DNA of 35,306 bases, from positions 1-35,306 of the forward strand of contig NZ_CALJ01000081.1 of NCBI RefSeq assembly GCF_000308315.1. The letters run 5' to 3'. The translations under genes were made by a program, and so were the position numbers. The notes beneath the pieces are model-generated. The model saw only the letters and a list, made by a program, of their open reading frames with translations. It searched no databases and had not been told where the DNA came from. Below, in pieces: positions 29,053-35,306 of the stretch. This DNA comes from Legionella tunisiensis. Its GTDB lineage: Bacteria > Pseudomonadota > Gammaproteobacteria > Legionellales > Legionellaceae. Every line of letters starts with the position of its first letter. The stretch's first letter is position 1.

Positions 29053-29336
29053 TTAATCATTCTCGTCGCAAATTTTGAGATTGTTAGCTTTAGCAAAATC
29101 AATAATGGCTTGATAGACTTGTGGACTGGATTCTTTAAGTTTGGGATCAAGTAAAATGCATTTATAGCCTTCCGTATTCACGCTAGGTTGCAGCAGTGGA
29201 GAATAGTGAATACGTCTGTTTTTGAAGCTGGCCATCGTTCCGCTCATTCGTTCTGCCCAATCACTGGGGCGAAAAGGCTTACCTTGAGGAGTAACACCTT
29301 CGATAACAATTTTTTGTTCTCGGAGTCTTCGGCCAT
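29053..29336 (-). CDS. DUF3579-family protein, frameshifted near its start
   Basis: The motif GKPFRPSDWAERMSG, followed by YSPLLQP and CILLDPKL, identifies DUF3579, a small cytoplasmic family of about 95-100 residues with no known function. The ATG at 29336 becomes in frame once one base is added to the T6 run 29310-29315, giving 94 residues beginning MAEDSENKK. Without that repair the frame would have to start at 29391 with a hydrophobic, unlikely N-terminus. Confidence 0.75.
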
Positions 29337-29421
29337 ATTTGATGCATATTAAAAACAGTATGCCTAGTATAGCACCATCTTGGTAAAACAACGAAGCAAT
29401 GGCAGTAAGGACAATTATTAT

Positions 29422-29435
29422 GTTAGCATGCTAAC
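29422..29435. promoter_or_regulatory. Perfect 14-bp palindrome upstream of pssA
   Basis: GTTAGCATGCTAAC is an exact palindrome lying 26 bases before the pssA start codon, after A/T-rich TATTAT. Position and symmetry suit an operator for a dimeric regulator, but I know no regulator for this site. Confidence 0.35.
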
Positions 29436-29461
29436 GATTTAATTTTAGATGAGCATTCACT

Positions 29462-30208
29462 GTGAATCAGAAAGAAAACCATTCAGGAATATATTTGCTA
29501 CCTAATTTGTTTACTACGGCAAGCCTTTTTGCTGCTTTTTACTCGATTGTTGCTTCGTTAAAGGCGCAATATGAAGTCGCTGTCATCGCTATTTTTATTG
29601 GCATGGTTGCTGATGGACTTGATGGACGTATTGCTCGTTTGACAAATACGCAAACTGCATTTGGCGCTGAATATGATAGTTTGTCCGATATGGTTACCTT
29701 TGGCGTTGCCCCAGCCTTACTACTTTATAGTTGGAATCTGCAACAATTAGGTAAAATTGGCTGGTTAGTAGCGTTCATTTACACTGCTGCAGTGGCTTTA
29801 CGTCTCGCACGTTTTAATACCCAAGTTGAAACAGCAGATAAACGTTATTTTCAAGGCCTTGCTTGCCCTCCTGCAGCAGCTATTGTTTCATCCTTTGTTT
29901 GGTTCTGTTACCAAAATGAATTGCAGCATTTTGTGATCGCTATACTGACTGCATTTATTACTGTTGTTGCGGCGGTTCTTATGGTGAGTAATGTACGCTA
30001 TTACAGTTTTAAAGAAATTGATTTTAAAGGAAAAGTTCCTTTTCTATATCTTCTAGTGATGGTCATTCTCTTTGTAGCCATTGCAGCAAACCCTTCCGTT
30101 GTTCTATTTGTTGGTTTTGTAATTTATGCTTTGTCTGGCCCTTTGCAAACGTTGCTTGCTTTGCACCGCGTACGCAAACAACGCAAACGCCAGTCTGACG
30201 AGCCTTAA
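29462..30208 (+). CDS. pssA: CDP-diacylglycerol-serine O-phosphatidyltransferase
   Basis: The start is GTG at 29462. The 248-residue membrane protein makes phosphatidylserine from CDP-diacylglycerol and serine, the precursor of phosphatidylethanolamine. It carries the CDP-alcohol phosphotransferase motif D-G-x2-G-R-x-A-R-x8-G-x3-D-x3-D (DGLDGRIAR then FGAEYDSLSD, residues about 52-77) and six or more hydrophobic segments. The LPNLFT start is typical of the PssA type II family. The tail is Arg/Lys-rich. Confidence 0.92.
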   Translation: MNQKENHSGIYLLPNLFTTASLFAAFYSIVASLKAQYEVAVIAIFIGMVADGLDGRIARLTNTQTAFGAEYDSLSDMVTFGVAPALLLYSWNLQQLGKIGWLVAFIYTAAVALRLARFNTQVETADKRYFQGLACPPAAAIVSSFVWFCYQNELQHFVIAILTAFITVVAAVLMVSNVRYYSFKEIDFKGKVPFLYLLVMVILFVAIAANPSVVLFVGFVIYALSGPLQTLLALHRVRKQRKRQSDEP

Positions 30209-30241
30209 TACAGGTGAGTGGAAAGCTCTCATTGATGATAG

Positions 30242-30511
30242 TTATTCTACCTCACCAAAGCGATTATTGATTAGTTCGGTAATCGCTTTTTCCATCTCTA
30301 CTTCATCTGGACCATCAATTTGCAAGGTTAATTCACTACCTTTACTGGCGGCAAGCATCATAACGCCCATAATGCTTTTGCCATTAACGGTCTGTGTATT
30401 TTTGGTGACGTCAATATGACTTTGAAATCTCGATGTGGTAGAAACGAATTTCGCAGAAGCCCGAGCGTGCAATCCCAATTTATTGATAATGGTAATTTTA
30501 GTTTTTATCAT
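30242..30511 (-). CDS. ptsO: HPr-family phosphocarrier (NPr type)
   Basis: The 89-residue protein has phosphorylatable His15 in LGLHARASA and Ser46 in NGKSIMGV, the same numbers as in HPr. It lies downstream of ptsN in the rpoN cluster, so it is probably the nitrogen-PTS carrier NPr, passing phosphate from EI-Ntr to PtsN; no sugar-PTS genes are visible. No rapZ gene is found between it and ptsN. Confidence 0.88.
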   Translation of the reverse strand: MIKTKITIINKLGLHARASAKFVSTTSRFQSHIDVTKNTQTVNGKSIMGVMMLAASKGSELTLQIDGPDEVEMEKAITELINNRFGEVE

Positions 30512-30633
30512 GACGACAACAATTTAGCACGTGCAGCAATTTTCTACAATCACGAGGGTTTGGAGATCGACAATAATTATTTTTGATGACAGAAAATAAT
30601 AGAAGATTTTAATTTTTAATCAGGTAAGAACAA

Positions 30634-31110
30634 TTAAAGAGCTTCTTCTGTTTGTACGGTTGCAGATGCTAATAGATTGTAGAGCTCCTCACCATCAGTC
30701 ATTCGTCGGCAGGCATCTCTAAAGGAAGGGACACTGAATTGCTTGATAATTGAAGCTAATAGTTGTAGGTGTTGATCAACTTGTTGATCCTGAGGCACTA
30801 TTAAACCAATGATCAGATCCACGGGTTGTTTATCAGTGGCCCCAAAATCAACTGGATTAAGTAATCTAATAACACAAGCTTGTGGTTGCGTAATACCTGG
30901 TACACGGATATGGGGAATAGTGATCCCTTGTCCAATAGCCGTGCTTCCCATGCATTCTCTTTTCCAATAGGCATCAAATAGGTCTTGTGCGTCCAGTTGA
31001 GGCTGTTCCCGGCTTAATAATTGACTGATTTTAAGAAGTACTGCTGTTTTGCTTTGTGAAGTTGAATCAATATAAACACGATTTGGATTTATAACATGGC
31101 AAAGTTGCAT
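30634..31110 (-). CDS. ptsN: PtsN, nitrogen-regulatory PTS IIA protein
   Basis: The 158-residue protein belongs to the PTS fructose/mannitol EIIA family. The motif ECMGSTAIGQGITIPH has the active His67. It controls nitrogen, potassium and other processes by protein contact and is phosphorylated through NPr. It follows hpf with a 175-base gap, which may hold its own promoter, and precedes the HPr/NPr gene. Confidence 0.92.
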   Translation of the reverse strand: MQLCHVINPNRVYIDSTSQSKTAVLLKISQLLSREQPQLDAQDLFDAYWKRECMGSTAIGQGITIPHIRVPGITQPQACVIRLLNPVDFGATDKQPVDLIIGLIVPQDQQVDQHLQLLASIIKQFSVPSFRDACRRMTDGEELYNLLASATVQTEEAL

Positions 31111-31285
31111 GATTACAGACCAGAAGAAAAACTAGGTTTATTTTAACGCTATCTGTACACAACAAACAACCTTTTGAAGATATTGTTTTTTACATAGGCT
31201 GCAATCAATTGATTTTATTATTTTATAGAGTAGTCAAAAATCAAGAGATTACAACCTAACCAGGACTAAGAAGCAAAATTAAAGA

Positions 31286-31573
31286 TTACTGTTCACGAAT
31301 CTTTTCTTTATGTTCTATTAGCTGTCTATCTAATTTATCGACTAAGGTATTAATTGCTACGTACATATCTTCAGATTCAGCACGGGCGTGTACTTTGCCT
31401 TTCGAAATTAAAATGGATGCTTCAGCGATCTGACTTAATTTTTCTACATCAAATACCACATGAATAGAAATAATTCTGTCAAAATGTCGTTCCAATTTAG
31501 TGAATTTATCTTCCGTAAAAGCCTTTAAGGCAGGGGTAACATCGATATTGTGACCAGTGAAGTTGATCTGCAT
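31286..31573 (-). CDS. hpf: Ribosome hibernation-promoting factor, short form
   Basis: The 95-residue protein starts MQINFTGHNIDVTPAL and has the beta-alpha-beta fold of the HPF/YfiA family. The short form binds 30S and helps form 100S dimers in non-growing cells. Placement directly after rpoN, with a 26-base gap, is the standard gammaproteobacterial order. Confidence 0.93.
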   Translation of the reverse strand: MQINFTGHNIDVTPALKAFTEDKFTKLERHFDRIISIHVVFDVEKLSQIAEASILISKGKVHARAESEDMYVAINTLVDKLDRQLIEHKEKIREQ

Positions 31574-31599
31574 AATCCTCTCCTTCAGTTGAAGTAAAA

Positions 31600-32997
31600 C
31601 TAACTACGAATTGTTTTGCGCTCATTTGATGGTGCAATCCCCATGGCTTCGCGATATTTAGCCACGGTGCGACGGGCGACTTGAATGCCTTGCTCACCAA
31701 TCAATTGGGCAATTTTACTATCACTCAACGGCTTTTTACGATTTTCAGCGGCAATTAATTTTTTAATGACTGCTCGAATAGCTGTTGATGAACATTCTCC
31801 TCCGCTATTTGTTGTAACATGGCTGGAGAAAAAGTATTTTAACTCAAACACACCGCGCGGGGTATGCATAAATTTTTGTGTAGTTACCCTTGAAATCGTT
31901 GACTCATGCATATCTAAAGCAAGAGCAACATCATTGAGAATGAGTGGTTTCATCGCTTCATCACCATGCTCAAGAAATTCTTGTTGATATTCAACAATAC
32001 ATTGGGCAACTTTTAACAAAGTTTCTTGTCTGCTTTGAATGCTTTTTAAAAACCAACGCGCTTCCTGCAAATTATTCTTTAAAAACTGATTATCTGCACT
32101 ATTGTCCGCTCGCTGGATCAGAGAGGCATAATGATTATTAATACTTAGGCGCGGTAAAGTATTTTGGTTTAAAGATACCTGCCATTCACCATCGATTTTT
32201 TTACGATGATATCTGGAATAATATATTCAGTATTGCTTTGCTGGATCAGACCGCCTGGTTTCGGGTTTAAACGTTGAATGATTTGTAATACCCTATCCAA
32301 CTGGGCTTCATTAACCTGGTAACTCTTCATTAATTGACGATAGTTATGATGGCCAAGCAGCTCAATATCGTCACGTACAATTCGCTTTGCCAGGTCGAGA
32401 TCACTACTTGTATCTGGTAATTGCTCAAGCTGGACTAGTAATGTTTCTGCGAGATTACTTGAAGCGCAGCCAACAGGATCAAAATGTTGTACGCGATGAC
32501 GAACTACTTCAATCTCTTCAAGATCCAAAGGATGGGCTTCACTGTCTAAGCTTGTATGTAATTCGAGCATTGTCTGGGTAAGAAAGCCATCATCATCAAT
32601 TGCATCAATGATTGCTGTCGCAATTACTCTATCTATATCGCTCATCGGTGTTAAATCTAATTGCCAACGCAAATGGTCTTGTAAGTTGGTTGTCGCACAA
32701 TAAAGATTCTCATAATTGAAATCGATATCGTCAAAATTTGTGCGCTTGTTTTGACTGGTATAAAGCTGTGACCATTGGAAATCGGAAAACTCTTCTTGGG
32801 ATCGTTTTTCGCTTTCTAGATGTGGCTCTTCTTTTTCTTCATTTGGCGTGGCTTCTAGCATCGGATTGGATTCAACTATCTGTTGGATCTCTTGTTGCAA
32901 ATCGAGCGTAGAGAGTTGTAGAAGACGAATCGGCTTGTTGAAGCTGTGGGGTAAGCGTTAGTTGCTGACTGATACTAAGTTGCAACGAAGGTTTCAT
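31600..32997 (-). CDS. rpoN: RpoN, RNA polymerase sigma-54, two frameshifts
   Basis: The ATG at 32997 follows AGAGGA. Restored length is 465 residues (E. coli 477). The start [20 protein letters not shown] is the activator-interacting region I; an acidic region follows (near [12 protein letters not shown]), then the core-binding part, the HTH (HESTISRVT) and the C-terminal RpoN box [10 protein letters not shown]. One extra base near 32931-32933 disrupts the N-terminus and one base is missing in the T7 run 32196-32202. Adjusting them gives a continuous product. Sigma-54 drives flagellar and other genes with enhancer-binding proteins. Confidence 0.94.
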
Positions 32998-33161
32998 GCA
33001 AATCCTCTTTGTTTCGCTTTTATTATTAAGTTTAACTGATTCAGGGCGATTATCCAGTAGAGAATGAGGGCATTTTCAACCCTAAAAGACATTATTGAGA
33101 GCAATAAGTTTTAAAAATACCAAATGATTATTATTGGGTCTATAAAGGAATAAAAAGCGAG

Positions 33162-33183
33162 AAAAAAGCCTCCAAATGGAGGC
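33162..33183 (-). terminator. Rho-independent terminator after rpmG
   Basis: On the minus strand GCCTCC and GGAGGC (33168-33183) form a 6-bp stem with a 4-base loop and are followed by TTTTTT (33167-33162). The stem starts 10 bases after the rpmG stop. Confidence 0.8.
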
Positions 33184-33193
33184 AATCATTGAT

Positions 33194-33358
33194 TTATTTA
33201 ACTTTCTTCTCTTTGAAGATCACATGTTTACGAACGACTGGATCGTATTTCTTCAATTCCATTTTTTCAGGATGATTACGCGGATTCTTGGTAGTTGTTA
33301 CGTAATAACCAGTACCTGCGGTTGATTCCATCTTAACTTTGATAGTGACAGCTGCCAT
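33194..33358 (-). CDS. rpmG: 50S ribosomal protein L33
   Basis: The 54-residue protein starts at the ATG 33358 with GAGGAAACTACC upstream. It is typical L33: [37 protein letters not shown] and a basic tail KEKKVK. It lacks the zinc-binding Cys pairs, as in zinc-independent L33. It lies 16 bases after rpmB in the usual rpmB-rpmG pair. Confidence 0.95.
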   Translation of the reverse strand: MAAVTIKVKMESTAGTGYYVTTTKNPRNHPEKMELKKYDPVVRKHVIFKEKKVK

Positions 33359-33374
33359 GGTAGTTTCCTCTCAA

Positions 33375-33611
33375 TTAAACTTTTTCGCCGTTTGCTCGGA
33401 GCTTATCCAAAACAGCTTTGATTCCCAATTTATCAATAATTCGCATACCTTTCGTGCTGACTCGAAGAGATACGAAACGGTTTTCTTCTTCAACCCAAAA
33501 ACGGTGTTTCTTTAGATTGGGTAGAAAGCGTCTTCTTGTTTTGTTGTTGGCGTGCGACACATTATTACCTGTAGTAGGTCGCTTGCCAGTAACCTGACAT
33601 ACTCTTGACAT
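33375..33611 (-). CDS. rpmB: 50S ribosomal protein L28
   Basis: The 78-residue protein has [31 protein letters not shown] and [13 protein letters not shown], standard for L28. It starts at 33611 and heads the two-gene transcript rpmB-rpmG, driven by the promoter at 33710-33738. Confidence 0.96.
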   Translation of the reverse strand: MSRVCQVTGKRPTTGNNVSHANNKTRRRFLPNLKKHRFWVEEENRFVSLRVSTKGMRIIDKLGIKAVLDKLRANGEKV

Positions 33612-33709
33612 GTTGTTACTCCGAAGTGTTCGATAGATTTTAATTCTGTTTTGTATAAATTCGGGGCCTTCGCCGAGCGAATTAGCCGGGTGTGAAATAC
33701 AAGAGGCGT

Positions 33710-33738
33710 TTTATAGCAAAAAATGACTCATTATGCAA
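33710..33738 (-). promoter_or_regulatory. rpmB-rpmG promoter
   Basis: On the minus strand TTGCAT (33738-33733) and TATAAA (33715-33710) are separated by exactly 17 bp. This sigma-70-type promoter lies about 100 bases before the rpmB ATG. Confidence 0.7.
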
Positions 33739-33990
33739 TGTGTTGGGTTGTTTTTCCAACAAATAACACGTTGCTTTTTATAAACCAGCCTAGTCAATGC
33801 TGGCAAAACTAATCATGAGAGGCAGGATCCTCGCATAAAGGCCAGGTGAGTAAATTTTATTCATCGGATATGAATTACATCGGAAAGAAACACTTTGTCC
33901 CCGAACTATATTAATTATCGATAATGCAAGGGTAAATGGATTGTCAGGCCATGGACCCGTGACCTGCGGAATCGAGCATTATCAATGTAG

Positions 33991-34014
33991 CCCGCATACA
34001 ATGCGGGAATTTTT
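33991..34014 (+). repeat. REP-like hairpin with T-rich tail
   Basis: CCCGCAT and ATGCGGG form a perfect 7-bp stem with a 3-base loop, preceded by GTAG and followed by AATTTTTGG. The GTAGCCCG start resembles short palindromic repeats seen between Legionella genes. On the plus strand it would work as a terminator, but no gene precedes it, so a repeat, or the end of an unrecognised small RNA, is possible. Confidence 0.4.
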
Positions 34015-34158
34015 GGTGCCTTGGTGTCAACCTGATATGTTTTTCTCTCAAGGATTAGCCAACCGGTTGGGGTTTTCTTTCATCAACGCTTCGTAAATGC
34101 ACACAAATCTTTCTTTTGAGGTTATAATCCGCGCATTAAAGCTAATTGAGTAAATTTT

Positions 34159-34831
34159 ATGCATCGCACAATTAAGAGTTTTGTCTTAAGGGCTGGACGG
34201 CTAAGTAACAGGCAAGAGCAGGGATTAATGCAGTATTTGCCGGCTTACGAACTACCTTTAAATGACAAACCTTTTGATTCACAGGCAATTTTTGGCAGAG
34301 AGGCGGAGACAGTTGTCGAGATTGGTTTTGGTATGGGGGCTTCACTAAAAATCATGGCGCAGCAGCATCCAGAGCGTAATTTTATTGGTATAGAGGTTCA
34401 TCGCGCTGGCGTTGGCAGTTTAGCGGCTGATTTACATGAGTATGCCATTGAAAATGTACGGATTATTTCCCATGATGCTGTGGAGGTATTAAAGTATCAT
34501 GTTGCTGAAAACTCGTTGGCAGGTGTGCAAATTTTTTTCCCCGATCCCTGGCCTAAAAAACGTCATCATAAACGACGGTTGATTCAAGCTGATTTTGTAA
34601 AGTTATTAGTGCGCTGTGTGAAAGCGGGTGGATTTATCCATTGCGCAACGGATTGGCAAGACTATGCAGAGCATATGCAAGCTGTTCTATCGGCTGAGCC
34701 GGCTTTAACTAATAGTGAGAGCAGTGGTGGCTTTTTCGCCGCGGCCAGAAACCAGACCCTTAACCAAATTCGAACAGCGTGGTAACCGTCTTGGGCATGG
34801 TGTTTGGGATCTTATCTATCTAAAGGAGTAG
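34159..34831 (+). CDS. trmB: TrmB, tRNA (guanine-N7-)-methyltransferase, frameshifted near 3' end
   Basis: TrmB adds a methyl group to N7 of G46 in tRNA. The SAM motif [40 protein letters not shown] and [11 protein letters not shown] are all present. One extra base near 34748-34753 breaks the tail; removing it gives [14 protein letters not shown] and [14 protein letters not shown], the expected C-terminus, ending at 34831 with 223 residues. There is no strong ribosome site before the ATG at 34159. Confidence 0.93.
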
Positions 34832-35023
34832 ATAGCCACTATTTTTAGTAGCATCATGAGTGTTTTTTATGATATTAGTGTCACTGTAGAGCACTTCGCA
34901 GATTTGATGATGGAAAGATATCATGTCTTTAAATAATTATTTTGATCTTCATTTTTCCACTGTGTAATATGCGTTTTCGATATGCTTGTCAATTGTCTAA
35001 AAATATTAGAATAGGAAAAGGAT

Positions 35024-35306
35024 ATGCACTTATTCGATAAGATCGACCAGATCCTTGCTACGAAAGATGAGAATAGCTTGGACGCTTTTAAAAAGCTTAT
35101 TCTCGAAGAATTAGAAACCAAGCCAAAACTCTTACGACAGATTTTTTGTTTAAGAAATGGCGAGCAAACTACTATTTTAAATCATCTTATTCGTTCTCAC
35201 GATGCCTCAGAGCGTGATTTGACAGAGCATGTCAAATTCCTTTTCGAGCAAGGGGCAAGTGCGCATGTTGAGGAGCCTGCTCATTTAGCTATTCAGTTGG
35301 GAAAAA
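35024..35306 (+). CDS. Ankyrin-like repeat protein, 3' truncated by window end
   Basis: The ATG at 35024 follows AGGAAAAGG and is open to the end (94 residues seen). After an acidic, helical N-terminus, the sequence TTILNHLIRSHD..EHVKFLFEQGASAHVEEPAHLAIQLGK has the ankyrin pattern (helix, VKFLFEQGA, turn, HLAIQLG). Legionella has many ankyrin effectors. It is a candidate effector only; too little is present to judge. It lies 192 bases after trmB, in a gap with no convincing promoter. Confidence 0.55.
   Translation, partial: MHLFDKIDQILATKDENSLDAFKKLILEELETKPKLLRQIFCLRNGEQTTILNHLIRSHDASERDLTEHVKFLFEQGASAHVEEPAHLAIQLGK

Larger units (their letters stand above)
33612..34158. other. 547-bp divergent intergenic region
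   Basis: It contains the rpmB promoter (33710-33738), the hairpin at 33991-34014 and a likely trmB -10 (TATAAT, 34123-34128) without a good -35. The stretch 33740-33980 contains no convincing ORF or known RNA that I can recognise. CCAACCGGTTGG (palindrome, 34060-34071) is followed by GGTTTTC, a further possible terminator or operator. Confidence 0.45.

Noticed and set aside
1-35306. Genome decay as in an obligate symbiont
   Set aside because: Breaks are single-base, mostly in homopolymers, and leave every motif intact; intergenic regions are short and ordinary.
1-35306. CRISPR arrays, tRNA or rRNA genes, complete insertion sequences
   Set aside because: No regularly spaced repeats, cloverleaf-like segments, rRNA-like stretches or transposase reading frames were recognised by eye.

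Overview
The window (about 40% G+C) looks like a chromosomal segment of a Legionella species or close relative, probably not L. pneumophila itself. The reasons are the HelCBA-type metal efflux genes next to a 736-residue copper ATPase very like L. pneumophila CopA, a ProA/Msp-type M4 protease, an IcmC/DotE/DotV-like protein, and several effector-like genes with eukaryotic features (a bZIP protein, a Ser-Asp-His hydrolase, an ankyrin-like ORF). All identifications come from reading the translations; no database was searched.

Layout. 1-2.96 kb (+): 5'-truncated alpha/beta-hydrolase effector candidate, then a gene or gene pair whose 3' part encodes a textbook bZIP domain with a C-terminal glutamate block and a PmrA-like box upstream. 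3.0-12.0 kb (-): one metal-resistance operon, csoR-copA-helC-helB-helA-periplasmic His-rich protein, driven by a promoter with a CsoR-type operator between its -35 and -10. 12.2-14.0 kb (+): CBS-domain protein and a nitrilase-like protein without the catalytic Cys. 14.1-19.0 kb (-): purH, then the operon aroQ-accB-accC-prmA. 19.2-21.0 kb (+): oadA-type biotin-dependent carboxylase subunit. 21.0-22.0 kb (-): Sua5/TsaC. 22.4-24.1 kb (+): proA. 24.1-29.4 kb: alpha/beta hydrolase (-), EEP nuclease-like protein (+), class I aldolase (-), ferredoxin-NADP reductase (-), IcmC-like protein and a secreted protein (+), DUF3579 (-). 29.5-33.6 kb: pssA (+), then the rpoN-hpf-ptsN-HPr/NPr cluster and rpmB-rpmG (-). 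34.2-35.3 kb (+): trmB and a truncated ankyrin-like ORF.

A dominant property of this sequence is about 31 single-base frameshifts in 17 loci, including essential genes (rpoN, accC, purH, trmB). Each is repaired by adding one base (22 cases) or removing one (9 cases), mostly in short homopolymers. I read this as uncorrected sequencing error and give restored gene spans; where a frame is restored the entry says so.

The most exciting item is the bZIP protein. Its basic region is N-x2-S-A-x2-S-R, its first zipper Leu lies exactly 18 residues after the invariant Asn as in GCN4, and it has the buried Asn at position +29. With the E-block at its C-terminus it is a candidate Dot/Icm-delivered, DNA-binding mimic of a host transcription factor.
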